From assembly GCA_016785225.1 (NCBI GenBank), contig JAFBJZ010000660.1, positions 496,001 through 560,000 of the forward strand: a DNA stretch of 64,000 nucleotides, read 5' to 3'. Positions 25,974 to 37,453 of the stretch are shown one piece after another (the first letter of the stretch is position 1; every line of letters begins with the position of its first letter). Position numbers and translations under genes: made by a program. The notes under the pieces are model-generated. The model saw only the letters and a list, made by a program, of their open reading frames with translations, was not told the origin of the DNA and did no database searches. This DNA is from Psettodes erumei (taxonomy: Eukaryota; Chordata; Actinopteri; Pleuronectiformes; Psettodidae).

Positions 25974-26152
25974 TCAGGCGCGGTAGAGCAAGATCCTTTC
26001 GGCGCAGTCCTGGCCGATCAATCCGGCGTACTGCTGCACCTCCGACTCGTCGCTGGAGCCCTTGCGTCTGCGGGAGTAGGCGGCGTAGGGCATGACCGCC
26101 CGTCTGTATAGCACCAGCGCTCGGCCCAAGTCCTTCAGAGCCCGAGAATCTC
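25974..26152 (-). CDS. ate1: ate1 terminal coding exon
   Basis: This exon encodes the last 58 residues of arginyltransferase and the TGA stop (25976-25974). The acceptor is CATCCAG|GA. The two leading bases complete a Gly codon with the last G of the previous exon. The read includes RRAVMPYAAYSRRRKGSSDE and then QQYAGLIGQDCAERILLYRA, ending at the stop. It matches the mammalian C terminus, which has AIMPYGVY, VLQYASLVGQ and CSERMLLFRN in the same places. This is the end of the GNAT-like C-terminal domain. Between MPY and the QYA block the fish sequence is more basic (SRRRKGSS) than the mammalian KKQQKDPS. The exon is GC-rich, with C/G-ending codons, unlike its AT-richer 3' flank. The identification is certain, and the junction is supported by phase. 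Confidence 0.95.
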
Positions 26153-28096
26153 CTGGATGCGAAAAGGCACACGTGAGAACATAACAAGGGCCGGCGCAGA
26201 CACATCAAGCACAATAAACATTGTCCTTATTTTCCCTCGCTCATTTGAGTTAACCTCTAAGTGACTTGGCAGGGAGACGCCATTATTCCGAGAAACTGTT
26301 GGAGGAGCAGAAAGAAAAATTTTCCCCCCGCAGCACTAATTCCAATATGCCCTAAACCTGGAGTCACGATGGTGCATGAGCAGGCTAGTTCGCTGGCCTT
26401 GTTAATGGGGCCCCGCTCCCCGCTGGTTTGCCAAACTCAGCATCTCATTAGGTCTCGTGTCATGCACTGCCAGCTCCCATCAGACCAGTGAAAACACCGC
26501 TGGTCTCGAAAGTGTGCGCGCGTTTAGGAGCTAAGAATGGTCCTCTGGAGAGTCGGACGGAAAAAGAGGGCGAGAAATGATGACCCTCGCTCTGACACTA
26601 AAACCGCTGCCTCCAGGAGTGAGAGGCAAAGCCAAGAGGCCGGCTCCGAGAGGAACGCAAGGGGGGGTGGGGCACAGCAGGGAGCACCAACTGAGCCAAC
26701 CGAGCCCAAATATACTGCGAGTGGGTCTCAAAATCCATTGTTAGCACGAACCTCCTGCCAGCCCCGTCAGAGCTGAGGAGTACTTCAGTTACTGTCATTC
26801 ACTGGAACTTTAAAAGTTATCTCATGTCTCCCAAGTGAATAACATCCCAGCTCTGATTGCCCTCTTAAAATGCTTTCATGTCACTCCTTAACTCTTATTC
26901 CACATCTTTTCCAACCATTCTGCTTTTTAAGCCTCTACATTGTAAAATTTATACCGTGTCGTCTAAAATGCAGGTCCCCGACACGCTCTATACATCATAA
27001 TTCGGCCTGCCCTGTCTGGAGCAGTCCTGGTCTGGCCTAGCTGAGAGGAAGCAGATGAAAATAAACTTCGGACCAGGATGTGGCGTGGACTAGCCTGCCA
27101 GGCCCGTGGCGACACGTCAGTCATACCAGAGCCAGTTAGGCTCGGTATTAATAGAGCTCGGAGCCTCCAGCTCACTACGACCATCCCCCGTGAAAACAAC
27201 ATCTGCGGCCGGAGGCGGGGCACCCAGGTGCTTCGAGCGACGTGAGCGCGCGTTTTTTTTCTGCCCGTTTTCCTAAAGTATTCGCCAGACTGCCACCACA
27301 TCCCACCTGATCACCTAATCAACGGGGAAAACGAGACGAGGGAGAGAAAAGCTGCGAAAAAGGTCTTTCCTCTTGTGCCTGATGTTTAAAGGGATCCACA
27401 GTGAAATAGACAATGTCCAAATCACAGACAGAGTAAAGTGAAGGTCCCCAACTATTCACGTACCGCCAAAGCCAGCCGGAGAGGAAGAAGAGAGCTCCAC
27501 AAGATACTTTCAGATTTCACCTGAGATTTTCAAACTACGCCGTGCATTCATGTTTTATTCATTAGCCTCATTTCCCCGCTCAGTAATGCCCTAACTACTG
27601 TGCCCCCAGCCCCCTCGTCTCTAAAAACTGCTGAGTCACGTCGCTGAAGAATGCCTGAGACAAAACTTTTAAATGAAGAAGGTAGGGAGCAGTACGTTAA
27701 GTCTCGCCCGCGAGGGGGAGGAAACAGATTTTAAATGATGTAAACATGTTATGTAACTTCCACATGACCGTAATTCTGCTCCATGAAGAATTCATGCGTC
27801 CTGGTGGGATGGAAGTGGAAACATTTCAATGTCGGATGCTTCCGCGATAACTTCAGCCGCCTTCAGCATTGTCTCTCTGAGCACTGTCGACGTCTTTCAT
27901 CACTCTGACAAGCCACTCGCGCAATGGTTATGCGAGCAAACGCGCGTCCACTCCAGCGTGGGACACCGCTCGACAGCGCCACCGTCCCCTCGTGAAGACG
28001 TCCAGTAGTGAATATTTTACAGGCTAAATTGGAGAGCGGTTTGTAGCTTTAAGACGGTCTATTAACCTTAACTGTCAAACCGAGCAGAGGCCCTGT

Positions 28097-28118
28097 CTCC
28101 CTCCCTCCCTCCCTCCCG
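28097..28118. repeat. (CCCT)n tract
   Basis: About five CCCT units. Confidence 0.85.
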
Positions 28119-28557
28119 CATACTCAGGGCAATCTAAACATCCGCTCCTCACATAAACAACTTTCCTTTTCTTCTCCACGCACTCTGTCCTCCATCCGCG
28201 TCCCCCCCTCCCGCCACTCATTCTGAGCGGCCCCAGACCCCGTTCCCGGCAGGCCACCGGACGTTCGGTGACACGCCGCCCCGGGGTCACAGCTCCTCGG
28301 GGTCTGGGTTCAAGGGGTCGGGGGAAGGAGGAGTGGTGAGGGTCGGTCATGGAGCGAGAAGGGTCAGGGCCGGGGCCGGGGGCCTCGACACCTCGCCACG
28401 CTCCTCTCTCTCTCCCGCCATCCCTCTCTAACTTTCACAACACTTGCTTAACGCCGGACGCTGGTCAAAGGCAGGGCAACCGGGTTGTGACCGCTCACTG
28501 TGACCCGGTGTTGCAAATCCAAAATGGGGCTTACTTCTGAAAAGAAAAAGGCCAAAG

Positions 28558-28690
28558 TGGCGATGTAATGAGCAGGAAGACCGCTCTTTGAGAGGAAGAC
28601 CTGGGTTCAAGCCCCTGTGTTGGCACGCATCCGTCGAGCTGACCCTGAATCCCTGCAGCTGAAAGCGGATTCTGACCTCCGCAGCGAAGA
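28558..28690 (+). repeat. tRNA-like SINE candidate
   Basis: A B-box-like GGTTCAAGCCC lies at 28604-28614, preceded by an A-box-like TGGCGATGTAA at about 28558. A fixed-looking body follows ('gttggcacgcatccgtcgag'). The layout fits a tRNA-derived SINE head, but the cloverleaf stems are not convincing. I have no family name for it. Confidence 0.35.
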
Positions 28691-29316
28691 AAGCGGCGAG
28701 AGAGTCCTTCTCGATTAGAAACAATATTATCATTTTTATTGTCATTAAAATGATGGACAGTTTCTTCCACAGAGGTTACAACGCAGCAGATCCGGGGGAA
28801 AAAAAAACACCCCAAAACCCTCCTGCATTATGATGACATCTGCCCCCCCCCCACTCTAAATGGGAGCATTAGTGTGAGCAGGGCTGAGGAGCAGAAAGCC
28901 TGGTGGAGTGCAGAGCAAAGTGGGTCTGACAGGGAGGCCAGATATGAAAAGTGTGTAGTGTAAAAGATAGAAATATCATGGGGGGGGCAGGTGGCTTGGG
29001 GGTTAATGGGTGGGTGCTGTTGAGCCCCCCCCCCTTCACTGTGCCCTGTTGAAAGCTCAAACACTGTGGATCTCAGAGTGTGTGAGAAATGAATGTGAGA
29101 GTATTTTTTGCGTCAATATTTTACTGTAGCGTTTGTATGTAATTTGTGTGCCTCACAGTTGGCGCCTGCTGGAGTCCGGGGGGATTCTTGTGTCACACAT
29201 TTTTTTTTTTTAAGTGTTTATACTGCTGAGCGGGCAATGCCCCTACTTCTGCCTCTGTCAAGCCCACGCGGATTGTGAGTGTGTGCGTGAGAGACGTTGC
29301 ATATGTGTTGTGTGGA

Positions 29317-29318
<2 letters not shown>

Positions 29319-29357
<39 letters not shown>
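29319..29357. repeat. (GT)n microsatellite
   Basis: About 19 uninterrupted GT units in the last ate1 intron. Confidence 0.95.
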
Positions 29358-29358
<1 letters not shown>

Positions 29359-31949
29359 CCGCGCACATGTACATAGCGCATGTACATTTGTGAGAGGCCA
29401 CGACAAGGCCCTTCGGGCCCTCGATGTGTCAGCAGCAGGCATGTAATCAATGTGATCCGGCTCTGGACAGGGTTGTGTAAACTTTAGATTAGCTGTCTTC
29501 ACACACCTCATTAGGACGGCCGTGTAACCCGGTCACCCTGACAGTCCGAACGCACATCCAGAGTCATAACCGCCCCATTTTCTGTCAAGTTGCTTTGAGC
29601 TTTTATTTAATTTTTAAATTAAGACCATTTCTTATCATTTTGTTTATAGGTTTTAATATAAATTTAACCATAATCTACCAACCAAGTCTTCAGCGTATAC
29701 CTCACTCATCACAATCAAACCAATTTACAGGGTGATCCATACAATTTTCAGGAGTTGTACATGACAACCAACCGACAAATGATAACATTTTCTTTTGGAT
29801 ATATGCTGATAAAATATCATAACTGCACAGGTTTTACTTTTATTGGCCCTGCAGCTAAACAAATGGAACTGCAACAGAGACACAGGAGATTCCCCGCACG
29901 GCTACATGCAGCGAGGACTTCCCCCGGCACTTAAAAACACATTTGGACATGACTTCATCTCAGCCAAAAACAAGCCGCACGCTGACAAACTGCCACTTCA
30001 GGCTGAGCCACAGGCCTCAGCAGCGTGCCCCACTGCTAACCTGACAGTGACACGGGGCGGGCCGGCCTGGTGACTGCCCGACCGCCGGGCGTAGCACCGG
30101 AGAAGACGGAAACCGCCGCGCCGCCGCTCGTCTGGCAGGGACCGTCTTTAGCCACAGTTCAAACTCCGCAAGCTTGGCAGCGGACCTGGGAGCCAACCAT
30201 CGAGCCGGCTCGCGCTGAGATGTAATGACACCGCGCTTGCACGGCCAGGCCAGAAATAACGTCCAGCCGCGTCCAAGATCAACAGTCCACGCAGGAACGG
30301 AGGCACCACAAGAGCCGCAGACACACAAACATGCACCGGCCACTGTGAAAATCACCAACTCTGAGACCGGCACTTTGTCCTCAGTAATTTGTGCCTACTC
30401 AGGGATTAGGCGTGTGATTGACGGGGAGAGGTCAGAGCTACCACTGGCTAAGCTGTTAAAGGCAGCGTTGGAAATGACCAGCCTGCTAATGTTCTTTTGA
30501 AATGCACTTCTTTCTCCTGGGTGTGGTGCTTTCAACACCACTTGAGCAAACAACAAAATCTTTGAAAAAACAAGGTGCAGGATCCTTGAGACATGTGTTA
30601 GGGTTTATAGATTCTTTATAGACGGTGCACTCAAAGCCCGCAAAGTGCAGCTCGTCACACAGTCTGAGCCAATCAAAACGGGGACAGAAGAAAGGGGCAT
30701 GTGAAGGTGTGTCCCCCCCCCGAAGTTCATCACGTGTGTGTTTTTACCCCTCTGTGTGGCACCAAGTCCAAGTATGACCTCACTTCTGTCTCTCCACATT
30801 CACACTGCATGGGGCTCCCTCTCCCTCTCTCCTCCTCCACCTGCCCGTCAATCTACCTCTCGTTTTATTGCGCTTCTCTTGCTCTGAGTGCCAGCATATA
30901 CCCCCCCCCCCACTTCCCATTTCTATAAAATCATTTTTATCACATCTCCCCCCTCCCTCCTCTCCATCTCTTCATCTATTCCTCTATAAGTCCATCTCTT
31001 ACCCTCCATCTACTCGGCCCTGACTGCTTGACAATCAAATGCTTGTCCTCTCGCATCTGCTATTACTGTCATTCAGTGGCACGTTCCTGTTTGGTGATGC
31101 TGATTCCTGTTTGGGGGGGAGTAAACAGGCGAAGGTTGGCCCCTATACACTCTGTCAATCAGGTTACAAGCACTTACAATATCCACAGCATGTGTATGAC
31201 GTGCCAACCATCTCCAATCTCCGAGAATCACTTCTATAATACTGGACACTTCTTTTTACTTGAGAAGCCGAGCGGTGTCAGAATGTGACGCAAGCAAGTT
31301 CAGTTTGGTTCACGTCGGAGCCGCAGGCATCACCTAAAACAGCCTATGACACAGAAATGCAGCATCGACACAGGAGGGCGAGCGGAGAGACATCTGAGAA
31401 ATATGCAGACAGAAAACCTATCAGTCTCTCTGGCCACGCACCGATTTCAAAAACCCTTCAAAACTTTCAAACTCACTTACGCTCTCCCCGGTCTCAAACC
31501 CCGACACTCCAGGCAATGGGCGTCTGCCAGTCTACTTTCTGCATTACAGCTGATATCGCTGTTCATCTAACGACAACATGGTCCGTTAATAACGGCGGCG
31601 CTGGCCCTGCTTTGACCACGCTGAAGGATCCTGTGGAGAGAGGACTGTGTGATCGGAGCCGCTGGCCCTCCGTTTACCCCTTTTTGCAGTGACTTCATGC
31701 TGCCTTGGAGAAAGCTCAGCGTACTTTCACTACACCATCACAATGAAACCGGATCAGATGTTAACCGAGGGTTCGTGGGTTCATGCAGATCGGCGCGTCC
31801 CAAAAAAAAAGTGGAGGATCGAAAACCAAGCTCACGGGCCGGGTCAGAAATGTATGCAACTGCGCGGGACACACGTGGGAAAACGCTGTTTCCCTAAGTT
31901 TCTGAAACGAGTGGTGACAACATCAGAGTGGAGCCCCGCCCGGCTGTAC

Positions 31950-32070
31950 CTGCGTCGGGATCCTGGTTGAAACGAGCGTAGCGGGAGTTGTCCAGCTGCG
32001 GCAGGCAGCGCTCTATTGGCACCCAGACGTAGGTCTCTGGGCACAGGAGGTCTGAAGGCCGGTACTGCCC
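31950..32070 (-). CDS. ate1: ate1 penultimate coding exon
   Basis: This 121-nt exon runs between CCCCAG|GGG and GCAG|GTACAG. It is in phase 0 at its start and leaves one base for the next exon. The product reads GQYRPSDLLCPETYVWVPIE and later YARFNQDPDA. This is nearly the mammalian run GQYRPSDLLCPETYVWVPIE and YCRFNQDPEA. The segment belongs to the conserved C-terminal transferase domain. It follows the HSCPKMRYK end of the exon before, so the conserved K-G-Q-Y-R block is split by the 12.7-kb intron. I see no frameshift or stop. Identification is very secure because almost every residue matches the family. Confidence 0.97.
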
Positions 32071-35000
32071 CTGGGGAATGAAAAGGGGACACGGATTGGG
32101 AGCGGTTACACCTCCTGCTCAAACAATAAATAATGACAATGATAAATGCAAGGACTTCCTACATTTTTCACATCACCATACATTCAATATTTCAAGGATT
32201 TTAATTTTGTCACACATCATCTTCATTTTTGAGCATCATTAATGTTTTGTGACGTTTTCTACAGTAATTACTTCATCTTAAAACATTACCAAAAAATAAA
32301 TCAATAGGGAAAAATAGTCATTTGTGAGCCTTCAGGGTTAAAGGTTTGACAAGTTGTAAACTGACCTCAGGGTCAGGATGAGGGCTGAGACCTGGATCAA
32401 ACTTTGCTCTGTTTAAGTTCTTGGCTTGAGCAATGCTTTTCTGTGGCAGGAGTGTTATGTCGTCCGCAGTGTTGAGCACGAAATGTAAACACTGGCGCGC
32501 ATTGCGATGTGTGCTTGTGAAACGGGTACAAGTCTGTATTTGACCTAACATTTTGGATGGAAAATAAACCAAGCTGAACAAAAACAGCTGCAGGGTAAAG
32601 AAGGGGGGGGTGAATGAGAGAGAGGTTGAATGAACAGAAAGGAGGAGGAGAAAGAGACTCCATTATCGGGGACCTGCGTTCTATCACATGACTCCAAACA
32701 AATGCAAGCTGCCGAGATAGCTCCGTAAACAAGCAGGCGCCTGCAACGGGCCCTGCTGCGCTGTCTCAACGCACACAATAATATTTGTAGTTTATGAGAC
32801 GTTAAACTTTAGGACACGGACTCGGGTATTTCGTGAGTGCACTTTTCGTACACAAGCGGGGGGTCGAAAAGTGTCGGGTGATTGAACTCTCAGCAAAAAG
32901 AAAAAACACGCACAATTGTCACGAGGAAGTCAAAGCAAGCGAGACAAAGGAAATGCCATCGCTTCAAAATGCTGTTGCCAGACAGGCACTCTGACCACAG
33001 CCCATCTGTCAGTGGGCCTATATGGAAAATATGCTGCATGTTTTTACACGCAGCATAGGATGCCATGCCACGAAAAATGAAAAACACAAGAATGTGAAGG
33101 ATAACACTCATGGTCGGGATTTCCCCTCATCCAGAGCTTTTTGCTCCGCCGCACAATCGGGTAAAGGCACCCAGGTAAACGTTACCGTGTATCTCAGAAT
33201 ATACATACAGTCGTGCAAAAAGGCTTTACAGAGAGAGAGAAAAAATTCAGAGTGAAGCAAAAGACACAAACGTGCTTTAAGTGCCTCTGCTAACAGATGG
33301 ACGGCGCCGGAATGTGACGAATCCGTCGCTGCGACTGACGCGCGCATTGGTCGGATGCTCTCCGTGTCCCGACAAACTGCAGCCGTCCACAACTGTCAGC
33401 GCAGTCAGCTTGACACTCTCACACTCTGCCTCACCTCTATGCACTCCTTCAACACCGCAGTGGGGGCACACCCTCTGTGTGCAGAGTGTGCACACCCGCT
33501 CACACACATACTCCCTGCTATAAGGACCCTGCGCTCGGACTCCATACCTCGACCCAAGCTGGAGGTGCGGAGGGAGGGTGGAGGAGAGGAGCGGAGCAGA
33601 AAACAGAGGTGTGAATGGAGCAGGGAGCCTTTAAAGGGTCATACTGAGAGAGATAGAAGAAAAAGAATGAAAACATCCAAGCAGATAAGCTGCTATTTGC
33701 CGAGGAAGAGTTGTTGTGCTTTCTGTACTTTGTACCCGGGTGCATTTGTTTAAGAAATGAAGCGGATTCCTGATTTCTGCAGGCCTATGTTCTGTGTCTG
33801 CACTCCACGATGATATATCCAGTCCTCTGCTGTCAGGTTTCTGCAGACGGAGAGGCATGTCTAACCAAAATGAGACCCAGAGTCTGCTTATGGCACAGGC
33901 ACGATTCCTCAACTCTCCCGCTGAAAAGATAAAAAGGACAGAGAGCTGTAAGAGGAGTCTGAAAGGACACAGCGATTAGTGGTCTGGACAGAGAAAGAGG
34001 AAGAAAAGAAGAGAGGGGAGAGTAGAGAAAAGCTTGATTTGCCACTACCTATCAGTCTGCTTCTGCTTTTTTTTTTATTGGACAGAAAGTAAAGACTGAG
34101 CTCACCGCTGACTTTCTTTATCTTGCCTCTTATTTTTTTTCCCTTCCCCAGGTTGGCTCGAAGGCCCTATAATTCACAGCTGCCCCTGCAGCTCCCTTGG
34201 CTCGTCTTCAGCCGCGTGCTGCTTTCTGCTTTTGCCTCAGCTTGCTCACAACATCCATCTCTTTATCCAGCGGTTGCTTGAAGCACGGCGAAAGAGAGTG
34301 CGTAAACGGTTTCCTGAAACTTAGACCCTTTTAGAGGGTGGAGTGACGTACACAGTGCAACCAATCTTGTAGCCGGAAGGGAAACGGCCCGTTCCTGCAA
34401 AGCCGTGTTGCTGGCATGTAGCGTAAAGAGGCCACAGGAAGTGAGTACGTGTAAATGGCCTCAAAGTCATGTGATAAGGTTTTTTTTTTTTTTTTAAGGG
34501 AATAAACGTGTGTATTTTTTAATTATTCCACTCGATTCCACTGAGGGCGACCCAGCCACTCAACAGATAACCAGGATGAGGGCTTCCAGATAAGGTTTCA
34601 TCCTCCTCTCCTCAACGACTCTATTCCTCCCCTTTCTAAATGCTCCAAGCCTCCCACGCCGACCAATCAATCACCACGCTTCCCTCCTTTCCTCGCAAGC
34701 AACTTCGCCCTGATATGGAGCTGACGCCGATGACTGACAACCTCCGAAAGGCTCATTTAGAGGGACGGGAGGGGAGGCGGAGGATGAACAAACAGGTGGA
34801 GAAAGAAGGAAACGTACAAACTTCAGCGGCGAGACTTGGCCGCCGTCGGAGGTGTGAGAAATGAAATGGAAATAGGGGGGAGACGGGGAGGGAGGAGAGA
34901 AAATGAGGTGCAGATGAGTAAGAGGACGGTATTTAACATCAACGAGACGTGGGCCGCCGAGAGCTGGTGGAAGTGATAGGAGCAGTCTGAGCGCCAGGAC

Positions 35001-36370
35001 AGCGCTGAGAGGGGATGTTGGAAGCCCGGGATGAAGAGGGAGGGCTTGGAAAGAGACAGAAAAGTCGGAGGGACGGGAAGGGGGGGGTTGAGACAAAAAA
35101 AAAAAAAAAACAGATGAGAGAGGAAATAAAGAGCTGCATTGAATATTGGCCACAAAAAAGAGAGACTTAACAAAATGGAGGCCGCGCATTTACGAGTGAC
35201 AGAATGCTCTCGGTCATATAAATCCGGTCCTCTGCTATGCATGTGCTAATGAACGCGCAGAGGTCAGCGTTTATAGGGAAGCAATCTTCCGCAGTGCGGA
35301 TTTCCCCAGCGAGCCGCGCTTTAACGACGAGGCGAGGAAGACGTCTCCACCTCGTCTGAATAACAAGCTGCCCCGGCGCAAGCGGCCGCGCAACCTCAGC
35401 CGTCAGAGGTAAACAAACACATATCTCCACGGGGCTCGACACACGGTCCCACAATTCTCCCCAGATCTATTATCGCTCGGTGACGCGCCATCATTCACTC
35501 TTTTCAGGCCGCGGGCAGACTTCAGTCACATACTGAAGCGTCCCCGCTGTCACAGCCCACTTTATTACCAACCCCACCGCCTGCTTGTTCCTCTCCTTCA
35601 CTGTGAACCCTTTCCTCCGTTTCTGTCTTGTTTTCTCACACACACACACACAAGCAGTGAGGCAGGGAGGGATGCCCCAGGCCCATACCTATGATTTATA
35701 TGAAAAGCAATTAATCAGCCACATAAATCGAGAGCTGCGCCGCGGCCAAGGAATCCTCATGAAAACCTACACCTCTTCTGCCTCCTGCTTCTTTTCTTCC
35801 TCCCTGCCTGACTAGGAAGCAGGCATGTGAGTCCCATCAGCCGAGACCATCAGCCAAACGTGTCTACGGGTTGTCCAACACGGCAGACAGGTAAAAGTTC
35901 AGACTCAGCTTCTTGAATAAGAGCATCAGGCCGGTCTTTTTCAGAACACGTCCTATGTGGAGCATAGCATGTGAGGCGTTTTATGCTTTTGACAGCAATA
36001 AAATGGGTTTGTGTGGAACAAAGAGAGGAAGAACAGAACCATTCTCTGGTTTCAGCTTCTTGAAATGTTAAGAATCGCTGTTTTACAATGCCAATCAAAA
36101 ATCCGACTGGATTAAACAATCGATAACCTGATGTCTATGATTATTTTTGCTCTTTTGTGCTTTCTCCTGCTTTTTTTGTAATTTCCTGACACTGTCTTTC
36201 ATTAATACTCCAAATGCGACATGCTGTTATGAAGTCGACCTGAGGTATTATCACATCTTCCATGAGAGCGAGATTTTTTTTGCGGATGTCAGGTTTTGCA
36301 GTCACAGTTCAAAGTTCTTTCAGATTTGGTGGAGGAAAGTCCAGAAGATAGGAGGTGGACTCGTTGTTCT

Positions 36371-36393
36371 AAAAAAAAAAAAAAAAAAAAAAA
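36371..36393. repeat. Poly-A run (23 nt)
   Basis: Uninterrupted A on the + strand. No retroelement body is recognised to its left. Confidence 0.9.
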
Positions 36394-37415
36394 TCCCTGC
36401 CTCCATCTGCATTACTTTACACCCACATCTGCTGCTGATTTCCTGCTCATATCTCCACTTGAGTTTTCAGCCACCCTACCCCAAGCTGATGTGTGCACAA
36501 GTCAGGCCCTGTGCAGAATGTCTAAATGCGGTCTCAATGAGTCTATTCTTGTTGACGGTATCGGCACAGCGCGGATCTCTTTCGGGGAAGAGCATCGAGT
36601 CGTACAGTAATCTGCTGGTCAACCGAAACACCTACTTCAGGGCGAGACAGAGCGGCTCCAAGAGCGTGATGTCAGGCTGGTCGCAGAATAGATGAGGTCA
36701 CTAATGTTAGACCCTGTTGGGCTCTGGCAAACGATATAGTCTCCAAAAACAACATGCGATACAAAAAGGAGCCTGTTTTATAATATGGCAGGTCAAGCAT
36801 GAACACAATAGTGAATGGTATATTAAGTCTGGCGTAGGCTACATATTGGTCAAGCGCTCTCAGAGAGAAATGGACATTTGACCCAATCGGACAAATACGG
36901 TCACCGTGTCACGTTTTTGTGGTCTCTTTGCAGCACGTTATTCAGCCGGTTGTCACCCAGGACACGTCTGGACTCAGAGGGTGCACAAAGAAGCCCAGTG
37001 TGACCCAGAGCCAGGCAGACTGAGACCTAAGCCTGGCCCGAGCCAGCACTCTGACCCGGGGTCAGAGTCAGCCAATCTCAGCCCCAAAAACTAATAAACA
37101 CAGGCCTTGATCCCGACATCCGCACTCTCTCTCACAATACACGCCCTCCATCGCCTTAAGACTGTTGAAACACACACATTCTGCCCAGAACTAAGGGGGC
37201 ATGGCTTGGGGGGGGGGCTCTGGCTGCTGACGGACACATGTAAACAGCGTGTCTCAGACAAACACAAACGCAGCTAGACAAATAGCGCTTAAGACCGAGC
37301 AGGCTGGACAGAGGGACAGCGCCAGTGAAAGACATGTCCAAACAAGCTGTGTCCCAGAATAGTGGCCCACACAGATGCACTTTCACCGCAGCCTGTGACA
37401 TTATGTACATATGCA

Positions 37416-37417
<2 letters not shown>

Positions 37418-37452
<35 letters not shown>
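37418..37452. repeat. (TG)n microsatellite
   Basis: About 17 uninterrupted TG units. Confidence 0.95.

Positions 37453-37453
<1 letters not shown>

Larger units (their letters stand above)
26153..31949 (-). other. ate1: ate1 last intron
   Basis: This 5.8-kb intron has no coding content. It holds CpG-rich stretches (about 27180-27260, 27880-28400 and 30040-30160), a CCCT-type run at about 28097-28118, a tRNA-like SINE candidate near 28558-28690, a (GT)n run at 29319-29357, and a long pyrimidine tract near 30800-31010 on the + strand. Confidence 0.7.

Noticed and set aside
29193..29511. Thr/His-rich minus-strand frames
   Set aside because: They are translations of the (GT)n microsatellite. 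The same applies to frames over the repeats at 21300, 42388 and 52666.
34671..35242. Overlapping minus-strand frames rich in Ser, Pro, Leu and Phe (172 and 139 codons)
   Set aside because: They come from a purine-rich + strand tract (pyrimidine-rich on the minus strand) and have no domain or homologue that I recognise.
36147..36695. 182-codon + strand open frame
   Set aside because: It runs through a 23-nt poly-A stretch and shows no domain.
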